Source of the DNA: Nonomuraea rubra
Lineage (GTDB): Bacteria > Actinomycetota > Actinomycetes > Streptosporangiales > Streptosporangiaceae
DNA: 64,000 nucleotides
Assembly (NCBI RefSeq): GCF_014207985.1
Contig: NZ_JACHMI010000001.1
Coordinates: 1,595,001 to 1,659,000, forward strand
Reading direction: 5' to 3'
A model generated the notes under the pieces. That model did no database searches and had not been told where the DNA came from. It saw only the letters and a list, made by a program, of their open reading frames with translations. The first letter of the stretch is position 1; the number at the start of each line of letters is the position of its first letter. Made by a program: the position numbers and the translations under genes. Positions 42,374-50,069 of the stretch are shown here, piece after piece.

Positions 42374-43602
42374 GAGCGCCGTTTCGACTCCTCCGCCGCC
42401 CAGGTGAAGACGCCCTTGGCCATGAGCGAGAGCTCGCCCGCCGCCCTGGCGGAGAAGACCTGCGCGCGTACGCGGTGCACGCCCGCGTCGTCCGGGGCCG
42501 CCAGGGCGGCGAGTTCCGCGAGATGTCCCGCGAGCCGCCCGTCCCCGTCGGAAAGGGCCCGCAGCGCGGCGTCCGCGAGCGCGGCGGGGCCGCCCGCGAG
42601 TTCGGCCACGGATTTCGCCAGGACGGCCTCGGGCGCGGGTTTGAGATTCGCCGGATTTCCGTCGTACCAGCCGCCGTAGAGCCGCCACAGATTGCGGACG
42701 ACGAATTCCGGCTCGTCGTATCGGGCCCGCAGATAGGGCCGGTCGGAAAGGTGCTCGGGCGGCCGTACGGAATGCACGATCTCGTCCAGCCGGGCCCCGG
42801 CGTTGAGCAGTTCCAGGGTCTGCGTGACGAGCGAGTCGAGCCATTCCGCCGTCTCCAGCAGCGCCTGCCTGATGCGGTCGCGGCCGAAGATCGGGGCGCC
42901 GTGGCTGGGCAGCATGATCTCGGCGTCCCTGGCCGCCATCAGCCGCAGCGCGTGCACCCATTCCCGGGGGTAACGCTGCACCTTCTGCGGGTTCCCGCAG
43001 TTGGGCGTCACCCAGATGAACAGGTCGCCGGGCAGCAGCAGCCGGTGCTCGGGCACGTAGCCGATGGTCGCGTCGTCGGTCTCGCCCTTGGCGTGCACCA
43101 GGTCGAAGGTGAGGTCGCCGCGCCGCACGGTCAGCGTGTCGGTGTAGGTCACGTCGGGGTGGCGGTAGGAGTCGGGCCAGCGTAGGTTCGGGGCCTGGAA
43201 CTGCCGCTGATTGATCACCGAGTTGTAGCCGTTGGTCAGCAAATATCGTTCGAAGCGATCGACGACGGCTTTATGCGCGTAAATGGTGGCTCGGCGTCCC
43301 TCCTCCTCGAACGGTGCCGTTCCGAAAACGTGGTCGATGTGCCCGTGCGAGTAGAAGGCGGTGGTCAGGGGCGCGCGGGTCCACTTGCGCACGTCCTCGT
43401 GCAGCCGGGCCGCCGAGAACGGGCTGCTGGTGTCGAACAGCAGCAATTCACCCCCGGTTTCGAAGGTGATGACATTTCCGAATCCCGACCACCAGCCCAC
43501 CCCCTCGGCGACGGTCAGGACGCCCTTCCCCGTCATGCCCGCGTCGACGATGCTGTCGTCCGCCTCGCCCTGCCACACCTGGTCGGCGTACTCCTCGATC
43601 AT
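42370..43602 (-). CDS. Metallo-beta-lactamase-fold hydrolase (alkyl sulfatase-like)
   Basis: 410 residues. The HxHxDH motif is SHGHIDH (His86, His88, Asp90, His91). The later metal ligands fall in VHAKGETDDATIGYVPEHRLLLPGDLF and the C-terminal IMLPSHGAPIFGRDRI. The C-terminal half (LRARYDEPEFVVRNLWRLYGGWYDGNP…SDGDGRLAGHLAELAALAAPDDAGVHRVRAQVF) has the dimerisation helices of SdsA1-type alkyl sulfatases, but the SCP2-like tail is missing, so the protein is shorter. No signal peptide. A TetR-type palindrome lies 17 bases upstream of the ATG. Confidence 0.86.
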   Translation of the reverse strand: MIEEYADQVWQGEADDSIVDAGMTGKGVLTVAEGVGWWSGFGNVITFETGGELLLFDTSSPFSAARLHEDVRKWTRAPLTTAFYSHGHIDHVFGTAPFEEEGRRATIYAHKAVVDRFERYLLTNGYNSVINQRQFQAPNLRWPDSYRHPDVTYTDTLTVRRGDLTFDLVHAKGETDDATIGYVPEHRLLLPGDLFIWVTPNCGNPQKVQRYPREWVHALRLMAARDAEIMLPSHGAPIFGRDRIRQALLETAEWLDSLVTQTLELLNAGARLDEIVHSVRPPEHLSDRPYLRARYDEPEFVVRNLWRLYGGWYDGNPANLKPAPEAVLAKSVAELAGGPAALADAALRALSDGDGRLAGHLAELAALAAPDDAGVHRVRAQVFSARAAGELSLMAKGVFTWAAEESKRRS

Positions 43603-43618
43603 GCGACCCACTCTGCTT

Positions 43619-43635
43619 CTAGAACGGCGTTCTAG
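43619..43635. promoter_or_regulatory. TetR-type palindrome upstream of the metallo-hydrolase gene
   Basis: CTAGAACGGCGTTCTAG, 17 bases, perfect 8-bp arms around a central G, of the AGAACGNCGTTCT type many TetR repressors bind. No TetR gene lies next to it. Confidence 0.6.
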
Positions 43636-43716
43636 GCAAGGCGTCACGGCAAGGTCACGTCTCGATGGGGCCCCTTGACGGCTGTCGGAGCACATTCGTA
43701 CGTTGCGGGGAATCGT

Positions 43717-43733
43717 TTAGGAAACTTTCCTAA
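43717..43733. promoter_or_regulatory. CsnR/ROK-type operator of the ngc operon
   Basis: TTAGGAAA-C-TTTCCTAA, 8-bp arms, 14 bases before the ATG at 43747. Its core AGGAAACTTTCCT matches the AGGAAA(G/C)TTTCCT palindrome known for CsnR, the ROK-family repressor of chitosanase genes in Streptomyces. Control by chitin or chitosan breakdown products is inferred. Confidence 0.7.
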
Positions 43734-43746
43734 TTCAGGAGCCGCC

Positions 43747-45189
43747 ATGACCCACCCGGGCGAGATCACCAGGCGCCAGCTGATACGCCGGATCGGCATG
43801 ACCGCGTTCGTCGCCGGCCCTGGCGCGGGCCTGCTCAGCGCCTGCGCCACCGCGGGAGGGGGCGAGCCCTCCGCCGCCCCCGCCACCTCGCTCCCGGCCT
43901 CCGCGAACCCCAGGAACCCGTTCGGCGTGGACGCCAAGAAGCCGCTCGAAGTGGCCATCTTCAGCGGCGCGTACGGCGACTCCTACGCCAAGGACCTGCA
44001 CGAGGAGCTCTACAAGAAGGCGTTCCCCGGCGTCACGATCACCCACACGGCCACCCAGGAGATCGGCACCCAGCTCCGCCCGCGCCTGGTAGCCGGCGAC
44101 CCCCCTGACGTGATCAACAACTCGGGCCCCAAGTCGATGGACCTGGCCGCGCTGGCCGCCGAGGGGCACCTGGCCGACCTGGCCCCGCTGTTCGACGCCC
44201 CCTCGATCGACGACCCCGCCAAGAAGGTGCGCGACACGGTCACGCCGGCCGTGATCGTCAACGCCAACGTGTCCGGCAAGGACCTGGTGCTCAACTACAC
44301 CGTGTCGCACCGCGCGCTCTGGTACAACGCCGCGCTCTTCGCCGACAAGGGCTGGAAGGTGCCGGCGACCTGGGAGGAGTTCACCGCGCTCGGCGAGACG
44401 GCCAAGCGGGAGGGCATCCTGCTGTTCGCGTACCCGGGGCAGAAGGGCCCGTACTACCAGCTCTGGAACGTCCTCTACACCGCCGCGAAGATCGGCGGGA
44501 ACCAGGTCATCCTCGATCTCGACAACCTCGTGGACAACGCCTGGAACGCCGAGCCGATGAAGCGGGCGGTCACCGTCTGGGTGGACATCCAGACCAGGTA
44601 CGGCGACAAGGCGTACTTCGGCCTCGACCACACGCAGACCCAGATCAAGCAGCTCCAGAACAAGGTGCTGTTCTACCCGGTCGGCTCCTGGATCGAGAAC
44701 GAGATGGCCAAGGACAAGCCGCAGGACTTCGAGTACGCCATCGCCCCCATCCCCGAGGTCACCGGCTCCGACAAGATGCCGTACGGCGCCATCCAGGTCG
44801 GCGTCGGCGAGAACTTCGTGGTCGCGGCCAAGGGCAAGAACCCGCAGGGCGGCCTCGAATACCTGCGCATCATGCTCTCCAAGGAGGGCGCGCGCAGCTT
44901 CACGGAGAAGACCAAGAACGTCACGGTCGTCAACGGCGCCGCCGAGGGCGTCGACCTGCCCGCCGGCCTCCTCAGCGCCGCCCGCGCCCAGGACAGGGCA
45001 GGCCAGAACATCATCACCGAGGCCCGCTTCGAAGGCTGGTACAAGGAGCTCTTCGACTACGGCACCGAGCAGATCAACGTGGTCATGGCCGGCCGGATCA
45101 CCCCCGAGGAGTTCTGCGCCAACCTGCAGAAGAAGGCCGACGACGTCAAGCGGGACGACTCGATCGCCAAGCAGACGCGGAGCCAGTGA
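43747..45189 (+). CDS. ngcE: N-acetylglucosamine/chitobiose ABC transporter substrate-binding lipoprotein (NgcE-like)
   Basis: 480 residues. Tat-type signal (TRRQLIRRIG) with lipobox LSAC (Cys33), so exported folded and lipid-anchored. NPFGVDAKKPLEVAIFSGAYGDSYAKDLHEELYKKAFPGVTITHTAT and …RLVAGDPPDVINNSGPKSMDLAALAAEGHLADL are typical of NgcE. The ending GWYKELFDYGTEQINVVMAGRITPEEFCANLQKKADDV also fits. It delivers GlcNAc or diacetylchitobiose to the two permeases that follow. No ATPase is encoded; actinobacterial sugar importers of this type use the shared MsiK. A CsnR-like operator precedes it. Confidence 0.88.
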   Translation: MTHPGEITRRQLIRRIGMTAFVAGPGAGLLSACATAGGGEPSAAPATSLPASANPRNPFGVDAKKPLEVAIFSGAYGDSYAKDLHEELYKKAFPGVTITHTATQEIGTQLRPRLVAGDPPDVINNSGPKSMDLAALAAEGHLADLAPLFDAPSIDDPAKKVRDTVTPAVIVNANVSGKDLVLNYTVSHRALWYNAALFADKGWKVPATWEEFTALGETAKREGILLFAYPGQKGPYYQLWNVLYTAAKIGGNQVILDLDNLVDNAWNAEPMKRAVTVWVDIQTRYGDKAYFGLDHTQTQIKQLQNKVLFYPVGSWIENEMAKDKPQDFEYAIAPIPEVTGSDKMPYGAIQVGVGENFVVAAKGKNPQGGLEYLRIMLSKEGARSFTEKTKNVTVVNGAAEGVDLPAGLLSAARAQDRAGQNIITEARFEGWYKELFDYGTEQINVVMAGRITPEEFCANLQKKADDVKRDDSIAKQTRSQ

Positions 45190-45192
45190 CAG

Positions 45193-46107
45193 ATGGAGCG
45201 GTTGCGCAAGTACGGTTTCGTCGCCGGATTCCTCGCCGTTCCCCTCACGCTCTACACGGTCTTCGTCATCAGCCCCTACGTGCAGGCGTTCCAGCTCTCG
45301 CTGACGAGCTGGAACGGATACAGCTCGATCGTCCGCTACGTGGGGCTGGACAACTTCGGCCGGCTGTTCGAGGACGAGGTCTTCTGGCGGGCCCTGCGCA
45401 ACCACGGGATCCTGCTGCTGGTGCTGCCGCTCGTGACCATCGTCATCGCGCTGCTGTTCGCCTTCCTGCTCAACCTGGGCGGCGGCACGCGCGGCGCCGG
45501 CATGCAGGGGGTCTGGGGGTCGGGGTTCTACCGCGTGGTGTTCTTCTTCCCCCAGGTCCTGGCCGTGGCCGTGGTCGGCGTGCTGTTCCAGGCCGTCTAC
45601 CGGCCCGACGCGGACGGCGTCATCAACGGCGTGCTGGCCAGGTTCGGCCTCGATCCCGTCGGCTGGCTCATCGAGCCGGACCTGGCCCTGTGGTCGATCA
45701 TCGCGGTGATGGTCTGGCAGGCGGTCGGCTTCTACGTGGTGCTGTTCTCCGCGGGCATGGCCGCCATCCCCAAGGACTACTTCGAGGCGGCCGCGCTCGA
45801 CGGGGCGGGCCGCGTCCGGCTGTTCTTCTCGATCACGCTGCCGCTGCTGCGCGACACCGTGCAGGTCGGCTGGATCTACCTGGGCATCGCGGCCTTCGAC
45901 GGGTTCGCGCTCATCCAGGTGCTGGCGGGCGACAAGGGTGAGCCCGACGGGGCCACGACCATCCTGCCGATCACGATCTACAACACCGCCTTCTCCTACC
46001 AGAAGGTCGGGTACGCGTCCGCGATGGGCGTGGCGCTGTTCTTCCTCACCGTGACGTTCGCGGTGCTGACGTTGCGGACGACCAGGCGCGAGAGGGTTGA
46101 GTTGTGA
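45193..46107 (+). CDS. ngcF: Sugar ABC transporter permease (NgcF-like)
   Basis: 304 residues, six transmembrane helices. TM1 GFVAGFLAVPLTLYTVFVISPYVQAFQLSLTSWNGYSS and the MalF-type EAA loop KDYFEAAALDGAGRVRLFFSITLPLLRDTVQVG are seen. Three bases after the NgcE stop. The stop overlaps the next start (GTGA). It forms the channel with NgcG. Confidence 0.88.
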   Translation: MERLRKYGFVAGFLAVPLTLYTVFVISPYVQAFQLSLTSWNGYSSIVRYVGLDNFGRLFEDEVFWRALRNHGILLLVLPLVTIVIALLFAFLLNLGGGTRGAGMQGVWGSGFYRVVFFFPQVLAVAVVGVLFQAVYRPDADGVINGVLARFGLDPVGWLIEPDLALWSIIAVMVWQAVGFYVVLFSAGMAAIPKDYFEAAALDGAGRVRLFFSITLPLLRDTVQVGWIYLGIAAFDGFALIQVLAGDKGEPDGATTILPITIYNTAFSYQKVGYASAMGVALFFLTVTFAVLTLRTTRRERVEL

Positions 46108-46952
46108 CCGCGAGGAAAACGGAGCGGCCGGGCGTGCTGGCCGGGCTCTCCCACGTGGCGCTGGCCGTCTGGGCCCTGCTGATCATCGCGCCGCTGCTGT
46201 GGACGTTCCTGGCCTCGTTCAAGAGCAACACCGAGATCTTCGGCGACCCGCTGCAACTGCCCGGCGCGCTGCGGCTGGACGCGTGGGGCCGGGCCTGGGA
46301 CAAGGCGCACATCGGGCAGTACATGCTGAACACCGTCGTCGTGGTCGTCTTCGGCACGGCGGGCACGATGTTGTTCGGCTCGATGGCGGCGTACGTGCTG
46401 GCCCGCTACCGGTTCGCCGGCAGCAGGCTCGTCTACTACTACTTCGTGGCCGGGCTGGCGTTCCCCGTCTTCCTGGCGCTCGGGCCGCTGTTCTTCGTGG
46501 TCAAGCAGGTGGGGCTGCTCAACAGCCACGTCGGGCTGGTGCTGGTCTACATCGCCTACTCGCTGCCGTTCACGGTGTTCTTCCTGGCGGCGTTCTTCCG
46601 TACGCTGCCGGAGGCGGTCGCCGAGGCCGCGCTGATCGACGGCGCCTCGCACACCCGCACGTTCTTCCAGATCATGGTGCCGATGGCCAGGCCGGGCCTG
46701 ATCAGCATCACCATCTTTAACGTGCTCGGCCAGTGGAACCAGTACCTGCTGCCCCTCGTCCTGCTCGCGGGCGCGCCCGACAAGTGGGTGCTCACCCAGG
46801 GCATCGCCCGCATCTCCACGCTGGCCGGCTACGAGGCGGACTGGCCGGGCCTGTTCGCCGCCCTGTCCATCACCATCCTCCCGGTCATGATCGTGTACAT
46901 CATCTTCCAGCGGCAGATCCAGTCCGGGCTCAGCTCGGGCGCCCTGAAGTAA
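46104..46952 (+). CDS. ngcG: Sugar ABC transporter permease (NgcG-like)
   Basis: 282 residues from GTG, six helices, MalG-type EAA loop PEAVAEAALIDGASHTRTFFQIMVPMARPGLISITIFN. Begins VTARKTERPGVLAGLSHVALAVWALLIIAPLLWTFLASFKSN, the usual MalG N-terminus. Last gene of the importer operon; the next gene (pterin dehydratase) begins 11 bases later and may be co-transcribed by read-through. Confidence 0.88.
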   Translation: MTARKTERPGVLAGLSHVALAVWALLIIAPLLWTFLASFKSNTEIFGDPLQLPGALRLDAWGRAWDKAHIGQYMLNTVVVVVFGTAGTMLFGSMAAYVLARYRFAGSRLVYYYFVAGLAFPVFLALGPLFFVVKQVGLLNSHVGLVLVYIAYSLPFTVFFLAAFFRTLPEAVAEAALIDGASHTRTFFQIMVPMARPGLISITIFNVLGQWNQYLLPLVLLAGAPDKWVLTQGIARISTLAGYEADWPGLFAALSITILPVMIVYIIFQRQIQSGLSSGALK

Positions 46953-46962
46953 CGTGGGAGGC

Positions 46963-47247
46963 ATGGACGTCGAGAGCAAGCTCAACGACCTGCCCCGATG
47001 GCGGCGCGAGGGCGACGAGATCAAGCGCACGGTCACCGCGCCCGACTTCCCCACGGCCATCCGCATCGTCGACGAGATCGCGGTCAAGGCGGAGGAGCTC
47101 AACCACCATCCCGACATCGACATCCGGTGGCGCGCCCTGCACCTGACCCTGACCACCCACGACCAGGGCGGCCTGACCGACCTCGACTTCACGCTGGCGG
47201 CCGTGATCGATGACATCGCGGCAAAACACGGCGCGCAAGCCGAATGA
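46963..47247 (+). CDS. 4a-hydroxytetrahydrobiopterin dehydratase
   Basis: 94 residues. The catalytic motif KAEELNHHPDIDIRW carries the two histidines of PCD/DCoH enzymes, and LTLTTHDQGGLTDLDFTLAAVIDDIA closes the domain with the third, His. It recycles 4a-carbinolamine pterin after aromatic amino acid hydroxylation; in actinobacteria a role in molybdopterin or pterin maintenance is also possible. The ATG at 46963 is close behind GGGAGG (one base), so a GTG at 46954 could also start it. It follows ngcG by 11 bases. Confidence 0.9.
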   Translation: MDVESKLNDLPRWRREGDEIKRTVTAPDFPTAIRIVDEIAVKAEELNHHPDIDIRWRALHLTLTTHDQGGLTDLDFTLAAVIDDIAAKHGAQAE

Positions 47248-47333
47248 CGGTACGTAGCGGGCCGATCACTCGTTAGAGTGGGTGCCCTCTCGGAGTCCCC
47301 GTTGCCGGAGGGGCTCGACCTGTGGGAGGTCCC

Positions 47334-47891
47334 ATGCGCGTGCCCGCGTCCCTGCTCGTCCTCATGACCGCGACGACCGTGCTGGCGGGAGCCTGCGCGG
47401 GGCCGCCGGCCCCGGTCCAGAACGTCAAGACCGCGCCGGACGAGACGGTCAACCTCAACGCCGCCGGCGAGTTCGGCACCGAGGACCCCGGCGCCATCGC
47501 CTACGACCGCAAGCTGGCCCCCGAGGGCGCCCAGGCCAGCGTGACCGTCGAGTCCAGCGACGGCCAGACCCGCACCTCGCTCGTCGTCGAGGGCCTGCTC
47601 CCCAACCGCCGCTACGGTGCCCACCTGCACGCCAAGCCGTGCGGCAAGCGGCCAGACGACGCCGGCCCGCACTACCAGCACCACCCCGGCCAGATCGACG
47701 CGGCCAGCGAGGTCTGGCTCGACTTCACCACCGACAAGGAGGGCGCGGGCCGCTCCAGCTCCCGCAACGACTGGGCGCTGGAACGTGCCAAGCTGCCCGG
47801 CTCCCTCGTCATCCACGCCAAGCCGACCGTCACCTCGGGGCCCGAGGTCGGCCAGGCCGGCGACAGGGTGGCCTGCCTGACCCTCAAGTAG
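47334..47891 (+). CDS. sodC: Superoxide dismutase [Cu-Zn] family lipoprotein
   Basis: 185 residues. Lipoprotein signal with LAGAC (Cys21). The copper/zinc-site order of SodC is visible: GAHLHAKPCG (His97, His99, Cys103) and GPHYQHHPGQ (His113, His116, His117), then LVIHAKPTV with the last histidine, and the GDRVACLTL C-terminus holding the disulphide partner. The arginine before the C-terminal cysteine (DRVAC) is kept. It protects the cell surface against superoxide. GGGAGG lies before the ATG at 47334. Confidence 0.88.
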   Translation: MRVPASLLVLMTATTVLAGACAGPPAPVQNVKTAPDETVNLNAAGEFGTEDPGAIAYDRKLAPEGAQASVTVESSDGQTRTSLVVEGLLPNRRYGAHLHAKPCGKRPDDAGPHYQHHPGQIDAASEVWLDFTTDKEGAGRSSSRNDWALERAKLPGSLVIHAKPTVTSGPEVGQAGDRVACLTLK

Positions 47892-47900
47892 GCCGCCCGC

Positions 47901-47999
47901 CTACCTGATCGCGGCGTCCGACACCAGCGCCGCCGCCGCGGCCGCGTCCCCGCGGTACCGGGCGTCGTGGTAGCCCCTGACGACCTCGCGCGTGCTCAT
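47901..47999 (-). pseudogene. SnoaL-like N-terminal remnant
   Basis: ATG at 47999 opens MSTREVVRGYHDARYRGDAAAAAALVSDAAIR and stops at 47901. The first 28 residues match the first helix and turn of SnoaL/NTF2-like proteins; the remaining three quarters of the domain are missing. It runs into the end of sodC on the opposite strand. Probably the residue of a deletion. Confidence 0.4.
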
Positions 48000-48110
48000 C
48001 GGACCGCTCACCCCCCGCCCCTCGCTGCCGTGGGCCCGCATGCGTTCGGCACTCTGGTGCGCGGTCCGCACGGCCGCCGCCTCGAACGCCCTGCTTCCCT
48101 GACAAGGAAA

Positions 48111-48141
48111 GGGCCCGCGCGTGGAGAGAACGCGCGGGCCC
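48111..48141 (-). terminator. Terminator of the pirin gene
   Basis: Read on the minus strand, GGGCCCGCGCGT pairs with ACGCGCGGGCCC (12-bp arms) around a 7-base loop and is followed by TTTCCTTGTC, 17 bases beyond the pirin stop at 48158. Confidence 0.8.
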
Positions 48142-48157
48142 CGGGCGGAGGACGTGG

Positions 48158-49126
48158 TCAGGCGTGCTGGGCGGGAATGCTCCCCAGCCGACCCGCCTTG
48201 AAGTCCTCGAACGCCTGCACCAGCTCGGCCTTGGTGTTCATGACGAACGGCCCGTAGTGTGCCACCGGCTCCCCGATGGGCTCGCCGCCGAGCACGATCA
48301 CCTCCAGCGGCTCCTTGGCCGCCGACAGGGTGATGCTCCCGGCCTGCGTCGCCAGCCCCGGCCGGTTCCCGAACCCCTCGAACACGGCGAGCTGCCCGCC
48401 GCCCAGCGGCCGCCGCTCCGCGCCCGCGGTGCCCCGCCCGGACAGCACGTACGCCAGGGCGTTGAAGTCCTGCCGCCACGGCAGCACCAGCCGCGCCCCC
48501 GGCGAGACGGTGGCGTGCAGCAGCGTGATCGGCGTCTGCGTGCTCCCCGGGCCCACGTGCCCGGCCAGGTCCCCGGCGATGAGCCGGACCAGCGCCCCGC
48601 CGTCGTGGCTGCTCAGCAGCACGACGCTGGAGCCGCCGATGTCCTGGTACTGGGGCGCGATCATCTTCTTGGCGCCCGGCAGGTTCACCCAGAGCTGGAT
48701 CCCGTGGAACAGCCCGCCCTGCTGCACGAGCCACTCCGGCGGCGCCTCCTTGTGCAGGATCCCGGCCCCGGCGGTCATCCACTGCGTGTCGCCGTTGGTG
48801 ATGGTGCCGCCGCCGCCGTTGGAGTCGAGGTGCTCCATCACGCCGTCGATCATGTACGTGACCGTCTCGAAGCCCCGGTGCGGGTGCCACGGCGTGCCCT
48901 TGGGCTCGCCCGCCGCGTAGTCGACCTCGCCCATCTGGTCCATCATCACGAACGGGTCCAGGTACTCCGGCTTGATCGCCGCCAGCGCCCGGCGTACGGG
49001 GAAGCCCTCGCCCTCGAACCCGCTGGGCGCGGTCTCGACGGCGAGCACCTTGCGCCCGGGCGTCCCGGGCTGCGGCTCGGGCAACCGGGGGAGGGTGAGG
49101 GGGTTCTCTACGGTCACGGCGGGCAT
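48158..49126 (-). CDS. Pirin family protein
   Basis: 322 residues. Bicupin. The N-terminal metal motif is GTPWHPHRGFETVTYMIDGVMEHLDSNGGGG with the HxH and the following histidine/glutamate. A LLHATVSPGARLVLPWRQDFNALAYVLSGRG strand forms the C-terminal cupin. Pirins are Fe(II) proteins, some with quercetinase activity. A MarR-like palindrome (49164-49179) lies 38 bases upstream, and a terminator follows. Its regulator is not adjacent. Confidence 0.9.
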   Translation of the reverse strand: MPAVTVENPLTLPRLPEPQPGTPGRKVLAVETAPSGFEGEGFPVRRALAAIKPEYLDPFVMMDQMGEVDYAAGEPKGTPWHPHRGFETVTYMIDGVMEHLDSNGGGGTITNGDTQWMTAGAGILHKEAPPEWLVQQGGLFHGIQLWVNLPGAKKMIAPQYQDIGGSSVVLLSSHDGGALVRLIAGDLAGHVGPGSTQTPITLLHATVSPGARLVLPWRQDFNALAYVLSGRGTAGAERRPLGGGQLAVFEGFGNRPGLATQAGSITLSAAKEPLEVIVLGGEPIGEPVAHYGPFVMNTKAELVQAFEDFKAGRLGSIPAQHA

Positions 49127-49163
49127 GTCGCGCTCCTTCCAGCGGGTCTGCCCGGCTCAACCA

Positions 49164-49179
49164 AGTTGAGAATTCAACT
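49164..49179. promoter_or_regulatory. MarR-type operator upstream of pirin
   Basis: AGTTGA-GAAT-TCAACT, 6-bp arms, very like the TTGAnnnTCAA half-sites of MarR-family regulators that often control pirin genes. No MarR gene is next to it. Confidence 0.6.
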
Positions 49180-49196
49180 ATTCCGCAGTGCGGTGA

Positions 49197-50042
49197 TCAG
49201 CCGAAGACGGCGGGAGGCGGGACGGGCGCGATGATCGCGTCGCCGTCCCTGATGGGTGCGGCGCCGGCGATGAAGTTGGTCAGCGCCTCCCCGTGCACGC
49301 ACCGGGCCTGCGTGAGGCCGCCCGCAGCCCGCCTGGACAGCAGCTCCAGCGGGAGCTCCGTCCGCGACGCGGCCACGATCAGGTTGCCGAAGCGGCGGCC
49401 CCGCATGATGCCGGGCTCGGCCATCAGGGCCACGTGCCCGAACGTGCCCGTCACCGTGGCCAGCAGGCGCTTGGCGAACGCCAGCCCCTTGCCGTCGGCC
49501 AGGTTGATCAGGAGGGTGCCGCCGGGGCGGAGGATCCTGGCGAGGTCGCCCATGTACTCGGCCGTCGCCAGCTCCACAGGCATCGTCGCGCCCGTGAACG
49601 CGTCGAGCACCACCAGGTCGGCCGTCTCGTCCCAGACCTTGGCCGTGCCCTCCCTGCCGCCGGCGACGATGACCTTGAGCCGGGGCACCGAGCGCAGGTC
49701 GAGCTGCTCGCGTACGAGGTTGACCAGCAGGCCGTCGGGCTCGACGACGATGTGCCTGGAGCCCGCGCGGGTGGCGGAGACGTAGCGGGGGATCGTGCAG
49801 GCGCCGCCGCCCACGTGGACGCAGCTCAGCGGCCCATCTGGCAAAAGGTCGATCACATCCGCCATGAGTCGTACATACTCGAATTCCAGAAATGTCGGGT
49901 CTTGAAGATCTACGTACGACTGAGGTACGCCATCCTTGGACAGCACCCAGCCGTCCTGCCTGTCCAGATCCCGGAGCAGCTCGACCTCGCCGAACGTCAC
50001 CGGGTACAGGCCAGGCATCGGTTCACGCTGTCCACGAGCCAC
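49197..50042 (-). CDS. Spermidine synthase-like methyltransferase-fold protein
   Basis: 281 residues. SAM/dcSAM pocket VHVGGGACTIPRYV (about 95-108) and SRHIVVEPDGLLVNLVREQLDL follow. VLDAFTGATMPVELATAEYMGDLARILRPGGTLLINLAD completes the fold. The D-x-x-D signature of real spermidine synthases is replaced by VVLDAFTG, so propylamine transfer is not certain. Such 'fused-type' homologues are common in actinobacteria with unknown function. GTG start with GGGAGGGG seven bases upstream. The divergent PBP gene starts 27 bases away. Confidence 0.84.
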   Translation of the reverse strand: MARGQREPMPGLYPVTFGEVELLRDLDRQDGWVLSKDGVPQSYVDLQDPTFLEFEYVRLMADVIDLLPDGPLSCVHVGGGACTIPRYVSATRAGSRHIVVEPDGLLVNLVREQLDLRSVPRLKVIVAGGREGTAKVWDETADLVVLDAFTGATMPVELATAEYMGDLARILRPGGTLLINLADGKGLAFAKRLLATVTGTFGHVALMAEPGIMRGRRFGNLIVAASRTELPLELLSRRAAGGLTQARCVHGEALTNFIAGAAPIRDGDAIIAPVPPPAVFG

Positions 50043-50069
50043 GTCTGATCCCCTCCCTGGGAGTACCGT

